Shown: positions 1 to 5,833, numbered from the stretch's first letter. The stretch: DNA of 12,532 nucleotides from CAKOSP01 sp964372145 (GCA_964372145.1 CAYJPM010000030.1:1-12532), one strand, 5' to 3'. Notes: a model not told the origin generated them from the letters alone. Made by a program: numbers and translations.

Positions 1-1165
1 ATTGATCATAGTAATATTTCCAAGATGAGATTGTCTTCTTTTCATTCATAATTGTATTAATTTGATCTATAGCTTCTGCCTCAGTCCAACCATTCGCTAT
101 ATAATTATCTATTGTATATTCTGAATCTAGTTGTTTATCATAATCTGGATACATTTGTTTTAGCTCATTAAATGATTTGTTAACACATACAGGATTTACA
201 TAAATGTAATTATAACAAGTTATAGACTCGTAATATTGTACGTTATCATTTAAATTTATTTTATTGTTTTCTATTTGAGTATTATCATCTGTGTTGTTAT
301 TATCTTGTGAACTATTGTCGTCATTATTTGAATTATTATTATCTTGTGAATTATTGCCAGTATTATTAGAGTTGTTGTCTTCTTCATTTACATTATTATT
401 ATTTGAATTATCTGCATTCTCTATTTTTTTCCATTTAGCAATTAACGTTATGTCATTTACTATAAAAGTATTAAAATCAAATTCCTTTTCATCCATTTGC
501 CATTCTAAAAATTCATATCCACTCCTTGATGGATTAGTCGGTCTTGAAACTTTATCATTTTCATTTATAAGTTGACTTTCAATTTCATTACCACCATTAG
601 AGTCAAATTTAACTATATAAACGATATCTTCTTTTGGGATACTTGATAAGATATTTTCTTCATTTATTTTTTCTTCAAAATTAACAAAGATATCAAAATC
701 TATTCCTGATTCAGAAGTTTCTTTTAATAGATTGATTAGTTTTTCTTCACTAAAGTTTTTACTATCACTCGTTATAGTTAGTTTTTCAAAAAGAATATTA
801 TTATTCCTTGCTGTATCACATAATTCTAATATAATATCATCAATTTTCTTACCTTTAAATTCTAAATCTTTATACACTTCTTTTGCATCGTTATTAATCA
901 ATTCATAACTATCAACTTTTGTTGATATTTCGCTACATATGTAAGTTTCGCCAGTATCGTCAATACACTCTGAATAAATTTCCTTGTAGGTCAATTTTAC
1001 TAATGGATTTATGCTTACATACATTGTATGCATAACTTCCACATCTTTTTTTCCTGTTTTTTCATCTGTTGAATTTAGGTATATAACTACACCTATAGTT
1101 AATACTATTAATAATATTGCAGAACATATTATTAATAGCTTTTTGTTTTTAATGATTTCTTTCAT
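1..1165 (-). CDS. RsgI-like membrane-anchored protein with InlB B-repeat (3' end beyond window)
   Basis: This frame is open from an ATG at 1165 to the left edge, giving 388 codons with no stop, so the C-terminus is missing. An AGGAG Shine-Dalgarno sits 7 bases before the ATG. Residues 1-9 are basic, 10-30 form one membrane helix, and the rest should be extracellular. Residues about 43-135 match the RsgI periplasmic/middle domain pattern (SINPLVKLT, then LINNDAKEVYKDLEFKGKKI, then KLTITSD). Residues 182-246 are a Listeria-Bacteroides (InlB B) repeat (VKFDSNGG ... PTNPSRSGYEF ... AKWKK). Residues 248-305 are an Asn/Asp/Ser linker, followed by an unrecognised domain. RsgI proteins are anti-sigma factors that sense the outside of the cell. 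No N-terminal sigma-binding domain precedes the helix and no sigma gene is adjacent, so a role in sigma control is inference. The attachment or sensing role of the repeat is also inferred. Confidence 0.8.
   Translation of the reverse strand, partial: MKEIIKNKKLLIICSAILLIVLTIGVVIYLNSTDEKTGKKDVEVMHTMYVSINPLVKLTYKEIYSECIDDTGETYICSEISTKVDSYELINNDAKEVYKDLEFKGKKIDDIILELCDTARNNNILFEKLTITSDSKNFSEEKLINLLKETSESGIDFDIFVNFEEKINEENILSSIPKEDIVYIVKFDSNGGNEIESQLINENDKVSRPTNPSRSGYEFLEWQMDEKEFDFNTFIVNDITLIAKWKKIENADNSNNNNVNEEDNNSNNTGNNSQDNNNSNNDDNSSQDNNNTDDNTQIENNKINLNDNVQYYESITCYNYIYVNPVCVNKSFNELKQMYPDYDKQLDSEYTIDNYIANGWTEAEAIDQINTIMNEKKTISSWKYYYDQ
251..424 (-). repeat. Low-complexity Asn/Asp/Ser linker region
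   Basis: This stretch encodes residues 248-305 of the RsgI-like protein. It is dominated by AAT/AAC, GAT/GAC and TCA codons and contains repeated SQDNNN units (two copies of a TTATTATCTTGTGAA-type unit on the plus strand). It probably acts as a flexible spacer between the InlB B-repeat and the distal domain. Such tracts are prone to length variation. Confidence 0.7.
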
Positions 1166-1199
1166 AAACACACTCCTATCACAAATAAAATCAAATTAT

Positions 1200-1262
1200 A
1201 AAAAAAGGAACACTATACAAGCTGTTCCATACAACATCAGATAACAAAACAGCATATCTGAT
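1200..1262 (-). promoter_or_regulatory. Candidate transcription attenuator in the RsgI-like gene leader
   Basis: Reading the minus strand from the predicted transcription start near 1262, the leader first forms an 8-bp hairpin, ATCAGATA (1262-1255) with TATCTGAT (1243-1236) and an 11-nt loop. It then forms an intrinsic terminator, GGAACA (1228-1223) with TGTTCC (1212-1207), a 10-nt loop and seven U (1206-1200). The first loop contains GCUGUU (1253-1248), which is complementary to AACAGC (1226-1221). That segment covers most of the 5' arm of the terminator, and two further G-U pairs are possible. The pseudoknot-like pairing and the terminator are mutually exclusive. I do not recognise a known riboswitch class. 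The pairings are visible in the sequence; the regulation is inferred. Confidence 0.55.
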
Positions 1263-1268
1263 AAATTC

Positions 1269-1297
1269 ATTATAGCAAAATAATATATTAAAGTCAA
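1269..1297 (-). promoter_or_regulatory. Sigma-A promoter for the RsgI-like gene
   Basis: On the minus strand, TTGACT (1297-1292) and TATAAT (1274-1269) are separated by exactly 17 bases, and the -10 box is preceded by TGC (extended -10). The predicted start lies near 1262, at the first base of the leader hairpin. Confidence 0.8.
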
Positions 1298-1307
1298 TAC
1301 ACCTATG

Positions 1308-1328
1308 TTACATATATGACATATGTAA
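1308..1328. promoter_or_regulatory. Inverted-repeat operator candidate between divergent genes
   Basis: A perfect 8-bp inverted repeat, TTACATAT-N5-ATATGTAA, lies about 46 bases before the XRE regulator start. It is about 10 bases upstream of the -35 box of the divergent RsgI-like gene. Its size and position fit a dimeric HTH binding site used for autoregulation and possibly for control of the divergent gene. A near-consensus -35 (ATGACA, 1316-1321) overlaps it, but no good -10 follows. Binding is inferred only from position. Confidence 0.45.
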
Positions 1329-1374
1329 TTAACTTAATAAATGATACCTTATTTATAAGGAGATATAGTACCAT

Positions 1375-1614
1375 ATGAGCAAAAGAAAAGAATACACTGT
1401 ATTATCAGAATATGAAATATATTATATAGATATAAAAGCCGTTATGGATAAAAAAGGTATATCTCAAAATATATTATCTAAAATTACAGATTTATCAATT
1501 AATACTATTAGGAATTATTATCATTCTAAAATCAAGAGAATAGACTTAGATGTCTTATCTCGATTAGTTAAGGCTTTAGATTGTGATATTCACGAGATAT
1601 TAAAAAAGAAATAA
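1375..1614 (+). CDS. Small XRE/Cro-C1-family HTH transcriptional regulator
   Basis: This 79-residue protein is almost entirely one helix-turn-helix domain of the Cro/C1 (HTH_26-like) type, from about residue 17 to 76. Helix 2 includes ISQNILSKITDL, the recognition helix is SINTIRNYYHSKI, and the domain ends with the usual LVKALDCDIHEIL motif. The ATG follows AAGGAG with 11 bases between. No sensor or dimerisation domain is present. Proteins of this size are usually local repressors. It is transcribed away from the RsgI-like gene, and the 8-bp inverted repeat in the shared intergenic region is its most likely target. Which genes it controls cannot be told from sequence. Confidence 0.88.
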   Translation: MSKRKEYTVLSEYEIYYIDIKAVMDKKGISQNILSKITDLSINTIRNYYHSKIKRIDLDVLSRLVKALDCDIHEILKKK

Positions 1615-1634
1615 TTTTCGGATTATTTCTTTTT
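1603..1634. terminator. Bidirectional terminator between XRE regulator and ssb
   Basis: A 13-bp A/T-rich stem (1603-1615 with 1622-1634) is closed by a TTTCGG loop, which includes a UUCG tetraloop. An A run lies on the left and a T run on the right, so it can end transcription from both convergent genes. It overlaps the regulator's TAA stop. Confidence 0.75.
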
Positions 1635-1643
1635 ATTTATACA

Positions 1644-1970
1644 TTACTTAGTTTTATTGCTAGTCAAAAAAGTTATTTTTTCAGCTATAATTTCATTATA
1701 TATTTTCACTTCTTTTTCTTTTTCTCTTGAATAAGATTGTAATCTTCCTTTTATACCAACAATATCACCTATTTGACAATATTCACAAGTACTCTCAGCA
1801 ATACTATTCCATAAAATAACATTTATAAAATCTGTTTCATATATACCATAACTATTAGTAAAAGTCCTTGTAATTGCTAAGAGTATCTTTGTTCTTTTTT
1901 TCCCTTGCTCCGTAATTATATATTCAGGTTTTTTAGTAATTCTACCTACTAACACTACATTATTTAACAT
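1644..1970 (-). CDS. ssb: Short single-stranded DNA-binding protein (SSB)
   Basis: The start (MLNNVVLVGRITKKPE) is the classic first strand of the SSB OB-fold. It is followed by KILLAITRTFTNSYGIYETDFINVILWN, with the DNA-stacking Trp at residue 54, and by GDIVGIKGRLQSYS near residues 68-81. SSB coats single-stranded DNA in replication, repair and recombination. At 108 residues it is shorter than a housekeeping SSB (about 150-180) and lacks the flexible tail and the acidic DDDIPF-type tip that recruits partner proteins. A GAAAGGAAAA ribosome site precedes the ATG. It follows an unknown gene by 30 bases in the same direction, so the two are probably cotranscribed. Short SSBs of this kind often belong to mobile elements, which fits the accessory look of this part, but the host copy cannot be excluded. 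Confidence 0.9.
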   Translation of the reverse strand: MLNNVVLVGRITKKPEYIITEQGKKRTKILLAITRTFTNSYGIYETDFINVILWNSIAESTCEYCQIGDIVGIKGRLQSYSREKEKEVKIYNEIIAEKITFLTSNKTK

Positions 1971-2000
1971 TTAATATTTTCCTTTCTTCATTAATCAAAA

Positions 2001-2321
2001 TTATTCCCATCTTCCAACTATTAGAGGATTTTCATTAATTACTTTTAAGTTATACTTAATCTGTAATAAATTTATCGTATCATCTTTAATGTCCTCTAAA
2101 CTTGAGTTTATTTCAATAATGTCCAGCATACTTTTAAAATGAGTTTCAAAATCATCATTTCCTAAGCATTTTCTATAATAAGTTTGTGCAATTATGAAAG
2201 ATAATACTTCTGGCATAATATATTTAATCATATACTTATCCAAATTGTTATTGTAGGGTAAATATACCTTGTCCCAATCATTGTTTGTTATATTTTCATT
2301 CAAATTAAAACTTTTATCCAC
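2001..2321 (-). CDS. Hypothetical protein upstream of ssb
   Basis: I do not recognise this 106-residue protein. I place the start at a GTG (2321-2319) because a TGAGG ribosome site lies 7 bases upstream; the next Met is internal, at residue 31. It is acidic to neutral, with no signal peptide or membrane helix. The middle (residues about 30-75, IKYIMPEVLSFIIAQTYYRK onward) looks alpha-helical and amphipathic. It lies 30 bases upstream of the short SSB and is probably in the same transcript, suggesting a DNA-related or mobile-element role, but nothing in the sequence proves that. It could also be a small phage- or plasmid-type protein. Confidence 0.65.
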   Translation of the reverse strand: MDKSFNLNENITNNDWDKVYLPYNNNLDKYMIKYIMPEVLSFIIAQTYYRKCLGNDDFETHFKSMLDIIEINSSLEDIKDDTINLLQIKYNLKVINENPLIVGRWE

Positions 2322-2437
2322 TTACATACCTCATATTCTTGAATATATATAACATAATAATGGAATTTTACTATACCACTATGGCAGATGCTATTATAAT
2401 ATTTAATAAATAATATACTATAGATATAACATTAAAT

Positions 2438-2465
2438 ATAATATTCTGCATAATAGTTATCTCAA
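2438..2465 (-). promoter_or_regulatory. Possible promoter of the hypothetical-ssb unit
   Basis: On the minus strand, TTGAGA (2465-2460) and TATTAT (2443-2438) are separated by 16 bases. The leader to the GTG start would be about 110 bases. Several other A/T-rich -10-like boxes exist in 2340-2440, so the assignment is weak. Confidence 0.3.
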
Positions 2466-2485
2466 GTTGAACTGTAATTCATGAT

Positions 2486-2513
2486 AAAAAAACTAAGACT
2501 GTATATCTTAGTT
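2486..2513 (-). terminator. Intrinsic terminator of the membrane protein-TIR unit
   Basis: On the minus strand, AACTAAGA (2513-2506) pairs with TCTTAGTT (2498-2491) around a 7-base loop, and the U run continues to 2486. It overlaps the TAA stop of the TIR gene and separates it from the hypothetical-ssb unit. Confidence 0.8.
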
Positions 2514-2929
2514 AATTTAGGACCTCTCTTATTGCTTGAACTAAAGAACCAGCATTCCATCCGACTATTTTATTAGCAGATTCAGAAACTTCACATGGTA
2601 AATTTGTAGACCCCCATGGACGAATTGCAATAATAGGTTTATTATATTTTTTTGCTATTTTAATTTCTTCTTTAATCCAATCTCTATGCTTTACATACAT
2701 ACCTGCAATTAATANNNNNNNNNNNNNNNNNNNNNNNNNNNNNNNNTTCATCTATTTTCCTGTTTAATTCTGCTGTAGAACTAAATGATAAAGGATTATG
2801 CGTAGGAACACTATAATTTCGAAAATTAAAGTAATTATAATCTTTTAAAAGACTTTCTAAAGCATAATACTGATTGTTATAATCCCATGCATGACTTATA
2901 AATAAATCATAAGTTTTTAATAATGGCAT
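2512..2929 (-). CDS. ThsB-like TIR-domain protein, interrupted by an assembly gap
   Basis: The first 61 residues (TYDLFISHAWDYN, then FRNYSVPTHNPL, then ELNRKIDE) and the last 71 or so (LIAGMYVKHRDWIKEEI, IAKKYNKPIIAIRPWG, KIVGWNAGSLVQAIREVL) are the two halves of a ThsB/DUF1863-type TIR-like domain (PF08937). It makes up the whole protein, about 140 residues. ThsB proteins of the Thoeris anti-phage system sense infection and convert NAD into a cyclic or conjugated ADP-ribose signal. A Glu in DWIKEEI sits where the TIR catalytic Glu is usually found. The halves lie in different frames only because the gap is filled with 32 N; a gap of 3k+1 bases restores one frame. A perfect AAGGAGGTGA ribosome site lies before the ATG, and the preceding membrane gene ends 11 bases upstream, so the two are translated as a pair. 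No ThsA with SIR2 or Macro domains is visible. A defence role is inferred. Confidence 0.85.
2715..2746. other. Assembly gap (32 N)
   Basis: Thirty-two undetermined bases lie inside the TIR gene. Flanking sequence on both sides encodes continuous parts of one domain, so this is a scaffold gap of estimated size rather than a biological insertion. Confidence 0.97.
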
Positions 2930-2940
2930 TTTTCACCTCC

Positions 2941-3327
2941 TTACTTAATAAATATCAATACAAAATAAATACCAATTAATAAACAAGGTAATACTTTTTC
3001 CAAAAAAGTAAGGTTTGATAAAACAGATATTCTCTTGTTTTCCTCATAAAACCAATTAATTTTATTTTCTACTTCATATTCATTTATAATTGTGTATTTA
3101 ACTTTATTTCTTTTGGCGTAATTATCAATTGTAATTAGCCAAATTAAACACAAAACAATAGCTATAGAACACATTATATAAAAATATTTATTATCAATAT
3201 CTCCAATAGATAAAAACGATAACAAACCTAAATTAATTGTAGTATAAATATTATTTTGTAAAATTCTTCTATCAGACATTTTTTCTGCTGAATCAACAAA
3301 AATTTTATAAATATCAAAATCCTTCAT
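2941..3327 (-). CDS. Small RipA/SLATT-like membrane protein paired with TIR gene
   Basis: I chose the ATG at 3327 (MKDFDIYKIF, 128 residues) because GGGGGA lies just upstream. An in-frame ATG at 3357 would add ten residues but has no ribosome site. The N-terminal part (FDIYKIFVDSAEKMSDRR) is followed by membrane helices at roughly residues 28-41, 47-66 and 110-127. Between the second and third is a cytosolic segment with DNYAKRNKVKYTIINEYE. This layout resembles from memory the family NCBI names RipA family octameric membrane protein, and is close in style to SLATT effector proteins found with bacterial defence genes. The TIR gene starts 11 bases after its stop. The likely role is a membrane effector or partner that responds to the TIR product; that is inference. 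Molecular function and oligomer state are not shown by the sequence. Confidence 0.72.
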   Translation of the reverse strand: MKDFDIYKIFVDSAEKMSDRRILQNNIYTTINLGLLSFLSIGDIDNKYFYIMCSIAIVLCLIWLITIDNYAKRNKVKYTIINEYEVENKINWFYEENKRISVLSNLTFLEKVLPCLLIGIYFVLIFIK

Positions 3328-3390
3328 AAATCCCCCGTGTAGTAAAAAAGAGCTCATAAAAACACAATGCTTTATAAACCCTTTTCTATC

Positions 3391-3418
3391 TTTATATTAA
3401 CCGCGAATCCTCCTACAA
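3391..3418 (-). promoter_or_regulatory. Possible promoter of the membrane protein-TIR unit
   Basis: On the minus strand, TTGTAG (3418-3413) and TATAAA (3396-3391) are separated by 16 bases. This is a moderate match, and the -35 box lies inside the inverted repeat at 3403-3437. Readthrough from the tRNA-Trp promoter is an alternative source of transcription. Confidence 0.35.
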
Positions 3419-3437
3419 AATAGTAGAAAGTGTTCGC
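3403..3437. repeat. Imperfect 35-base inverted repeat between tRNA-Trp and the TIR unit
   Basis: GCGAA (3403-3407) pairs with TTCGC (3433-3437). Inside, CCTCCTAC (3409-3416) faces GTAGAAAG (3423-3430), giving an almost continuous stem on the minus-strand RNA with two G-U pairs and an A-rich loop. No U tract follows in either direction, so it is not a normal terminator. The minus strand contains AGGAGG but no start codon at a usable distance. Its role is unknown; it could be an RNA processing hairpin, a relic of a mobile element, or a regulator site. Confidence 0.5.
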
Positions 3438-3449
3438 CTTATGTTCAAA

Positions 3450-3523
3450 TGGCAGGGGCGGAGAGAATCGAACTCCCATCAAAAGTTTTGGAGACTCCTA
3501 TGCTACCATTATACCACGCCCCT
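3450..3523 (-). tRNA. tRNA-Trp (anticodon CCA)
   Basis: The minus strand folds into a full cloverleaf. The 7-bp acceptor AGGGGCG/CGCCCCT is followed by a G discriminator and an encoded CCA (3452-3450). The D arm is weak with GGTA in its loop, the anticodon stem is 5 bp with two G-U pairs, and the loop CTCCAAA carries anticodon CCA. The T arm is GGGAG-TTCGATT-CTCTC. A tRNA reading UGG agrees with the standard genetic code. Its own promoter lies just upstream, and its 3' end faces the membrane protein-TIR unit. Confidence 0.96.
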
Positions 3524-3535
3524 GTGTGCATAATG

Positions 3536-3564
3536 ATTATATCAAATTTTAATTTATAACACAA
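3536..3564 (-). promoter_or_regulatory. Sigma-A promoter of tRNA-Trp
   Basis: On the minus strand, TTGTGT (3564-3559) and TATAAT (3541-3536) are separated by 17 bases, with TGA directly before the -10 (extended -10). The predicted start is a few bases before the mature tRNA 5' end at 3523. Confidence 0.8.
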
Positions 3565-3610
3565 GCATTCTAATAAAGATTATATATTAAAAATATATTT
3601 AAGGATAATA

Positions 3611-4336
3611 TTATTCAAATATATATTCATCATCAAATACTACTAAAGTATTATCATTAATCCACTCACTATTTTCATAAAAACAACTTTCATCATGATC
3701 ACATGATGGACTAATTTCTACTGTTCTACTAAAATTCCCTAATAAAAAGAAAAATGATTTGTCATTATATTCAACATAATATTCATAATCTTTCCCTTCT
3801 AATGAAGTTTCATTAACATTCTTATCTTCTATTATTAAAGTATATGTTCCATTAACAGAATCAATAGACTTTACAATCATAGTATTATTATCATTAATTA
3901 AAGAAGACATAACCATAAAAATAAAAAATAGAGAAATTAATACTGAAGGAATAGCTAATAAAATATTGATAAATTTAAATAGATTATTTCTTTTTGTATT
4001 TAAAATACAATATTTAAAATTAAACACTAACAATACTATAAATGATAATGTAAAAATGATTAAATTAGTATAAGAAATAATTAATATTATTATTGGTATA
4101 AAATATAATAAAATCATATAATATTTAAAATTATTACTTTCATTATAATTATTATAAATATACCACGATATAATTGTAAGTAATATAGCATGAATACTAG
4201 AAAAATATATATCATATTGACTGTAGTCACTAACAATAAGACCAGTTATTAAAAAAATAGATAATAAAATCATTATTATTAAATAAATTACAATTGCTAC
4301 TTCAACTTTTTTTAAAGAAAATTTATTATTATGCAT
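3611..4336 (-). CDS. Polytopic membrane protein with DUF5412-like C-terminal domain
   Basis: The ATG at 4336 (MHNNKFSLKKVEV, 241 residues) is preferred. A perfect AGGTGG lies 6 bases upstream, whereas the in-frame GTG at 4345 overlaps that ribosome site. The first 150 residues hold five or six hydrophobic helices (such as VIYLIIMILLSIFLITGLIV and FIPIIILIISYTNLIIFTL). The last 90 or so are soluble: IVKSIDSVNGTYTLIIEDKN, a Cys pair in SCDHDESC, and an ending with SEWINDNTLVVFDDEY. That ending recalls the DUF5412 family (a W-x-N/D-D-N-T-hydrophobic signature near the C-terminus). Function is unknown in the family. It appears to be its own transcript, ending upstream of the tRNA-Trp promoter. 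The family link is by memory and moderate. Confidence 0.72.
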   Translation of the reverse strand: MHNNKFSLKKVEVAIVIYLIIMILLSIFLITGLIVSDYSQYDIYFSSIHAILLTIISWYIYNNYNESNNFKYYMILLYFIPIIILIISYTNLIIFTLSFIVLLVFNFKYCILNTKRNNLFKFINILLAIPSVLISLFFIFMVMSSLINDNNTMIVKSIDSVNGTYTLIIEDKNVNETSLEGKDYEYYVEYNDKSFFFLLGNFSRTVEISPSCDHDESCFYENSEWINDNTLVVFDDEYIFE

Positions 4337-4366
4337 ATCTACCACCTAATATATATTATACAATAT

Positions 4367-4390
4367 AAAACTAACTATTTCTAGTCAGTT
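4367..4390 (-). terminator. Intrinsic terminator after the amino-acid permease
   Basis: On the minus strand, AACTGACTA (4390-4382) pairs with TAGTTAGTT (4377-4369), 9 bp with one G-U pair, closed by a GAAA tetraloop. Four U follow (4370-4367). It lies between the permease stop at 4417 and the DUF5412-like gene. A TATAAT box at 4360-4355 follows at once and may start the next transcript. Confidence 0.65.
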
Positions 4391-4416
4391 TATTAATATC
4401 ACATATATGACAAAAT

Positions 4417-5787
4417 TTATTTTTTATAATTTTTTAAACATACAATTAATTCACCAATTATAACTATTATAATAAATGTAATTATAATAGGCAATTGATA
4501 GTCAAGCATAGATAAATTTAATTCAGGAACTAATAAAAAGAATACACCCGCTATTAAAATTAAAGTAGGAATAATACATAATATTATTAAGAATAATTTA
4601 TTTCCAGGAACTTTATAAGGTCTTTCTACATCAGATGTAATACGAAGTTTATAAAATATAGCAAATAATGGTAAATAACTACATAAATAAATTATTACTG
4701 AAGTACTAAATACAGTCATAAATACATCATTTCCAAGTCCTGGTGATAAATTAATAAGTAAACAAAGAACAATAGCTATTAAAGCATTTATTAAAGGAAT
4801 ACCAGTAGGAACATTATCATCATTTTCTTTAGTAAATATTTTAGGTGCTTTATATTCTAAAGCAGCTTTTCTAACTACTGAATTTACACCAAAAGCCCAA
4901 GAAACAATAATAGCAAATAATATATACATAAACATTATAGTTATCATGAAAATAATTGCATTAATAATCAAATCATTTAATCCAACATTAGAAAGTAAAA
5001 CTCTGTAACTATCAATGAATCCAGTTGACGAATTAAGATCTACACTTGGTATAGCAACCTTTACACTAAGTATAGGCAATATATAAAATATAATAATGAT
5101 TATGCAACTATACAAAATAGTTCTAGGTAAATCTCTTTTTAAATTTTTCATATCTTTTGAAAAAGTAGTAACAATTTCCACACCAGTAAAGTTATATAAA
5201 AGTAACGCAATTATAGTAATACTAACATAATTAAAATCAGGTTTAAATGTATTTAAAGAAAAATCAGTAGCAGACCCAAAATTAAATAATGAAATAGCCC
5301 CTAGTATAATTATACCTACTAATAAAACTAATTTAAATATTGCCCCTATATCAATCATGTCATCTAATTTATTAACTCTTTTAGTACTTAAATAACAACA
5401 ACCTATAACAAATAACACTTCAATAATAATCGTAGGTATTATTCCTAAAGTAATACCAAATAATACTCCAAATAATTCAGTAAATAAAATTGCAAAAGAT
5501 AACATCCATATAGGATAGTTAATCCAATAATACCAAGATACTCTATATGCAGTTTTTTTACCAAATGCTTTCTTTGCCCAACTATACATTCCAAATTCAC
5601 TTGGATATGAACTACCTAGTTCTGCATTAACTAAAGAATAAGGTATAAAAAATAATACCAAGATAACAGCCCAATAAAAAAATTGAGAATTACCGCTTGC
5701 AGCTGTTGGAGTTATTGCTTCCATACTTATTACAATACAAACAACTGATAATAACGAATCTAATATAGTCAATTTATTTTTTTTCAT
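4417..5787 (-). CDS. APC superfamily amino-acid permease
   Basis: The ATG at 5787 (MKKNKLTILDSLL, 456 residues) is chosen because AGGTGA lies 4 bases upstream. The in-frame ATG at 5823 lies upstream of the likely promoter. About twelve membrane helices span the protein, the usual APC length. TM1 carries VVCIVISMEAITPTAASG, followed by the family block VNAELGSSYPSEFGMYSWAKKAFGKK (residues about 53-78) and RVSWYYWINYPIW. In TM6-7, FTGVEIVTTFSKDMKNLKRDLPRTI is the conserved loop before the PR motif. Toward the end, ITSDVERPYKVPGNK matches the APC C-terminal motif. It should import or exchange amino acids or amines at the cytoplasmic membrane, driven by protons, sodium or counter-substrate. The subgroup recalls GadC/YjeM-like antiporters, but the substrate cannot be read from sequence. 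It is divergent from a wall hydrolase gene. Confidence 0.9.
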   Translation of the reverse strand: MKKNKLTILDSLLSVVCIVISMEAITPTAASGNSQFFYWAVILVLFFIPYSLVNAELGSSYPSEFGMYSWAKKAFGKKTAYRVSWYYWINYPIWMLSFAILFTELFGVLFGITLGIIPTIIIEVLFVIGCCYLSTKRVNKLDDMIDIGAIFKLVLLVGIIILGAISLFNFGSATDFSLNTFKPDFNYVSITIIALLLYNFTGVEIVTTFSKDMKNLKRDLPRTILYSCIIIIIFYILPILSVKVAIPSVDLNSSTGFIDSYRVLLSNVGLNDLIINAIIFMITIMFMYILFAIIVSWAFGVNSVVRKAALEYKAPKIFTKENDDNVPTGIPLINALIAIVLCLLINLSPGLGNDVFMTVFSTSVIIYLCSYLPLFAIFYKLRITSDVERPYKVPGNKLFLIILCIIPTLILIAGVFFLLVPELNLSMLDYQLPIIITFIIIVIIGELIVCLKNYKK

Positions 5788-5803
5788 AGTCTCACCTATT
5801 TTC

Positions 5804-5833
5804 ATTATAGCAAAAAATATCATAATTTACTAA
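5804..5833 (-). promoter_or_regulatory. Extended -10 promoter of the permease
   Basis: On the minus strand, TGCTATAAT has its TATAAT at 5809-5804. Only a weak -35 (TTAGTA, 5833-5828) lies at 18 bases. The predicted start is about ten bases from the permease ATG, so the leader is only the ribosome site. Confidence 0.6.

Noticed and set aside
291..575. Plus-strand open frame of 94 residues
   Set aside because: It is the antisense of the Asn-rich linker and InlB B-repeat coding region, gives Leu/Ser-rich low complexity, and has no ribosome site.
1011..1244. Plus-strand open frame of 77 residues
   Set aside because: It runs across the start, leader terminator and leader hairpin of the RsgI-like gene, and has no ribosome site.
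2333..2346. Short dyad ATATTC-TT-GAATAT just upstream of the ribosome site of the hypothetical gene
   Set aside because: It is only 6 bp of nearly pure A/T, too weak to support a regulatory site.
2512..2929. Two overlapping minus-strand frames across the N run that look like two genes or a frameshift
   Set aside because: Both frames encode the two halves of one TIR-like domain and overlap only through the gap, so they are one gene interrupted by undetermined bases.
3450..3523. Use of UGA as Trp, as in mycoplasmas
   Set aside because: The tRNA has anticodon CCA, Trp codons are TGG and the long frames contain no internal TGA, so the standard code fits.
4401..4412. A 12-base match (ACATATATGACA) to the XRE operator candidate at 1310-1321
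   Set aside because: Only one half of the dyad is present and a 12-base match is expected by chance in such AT-rich DNA.
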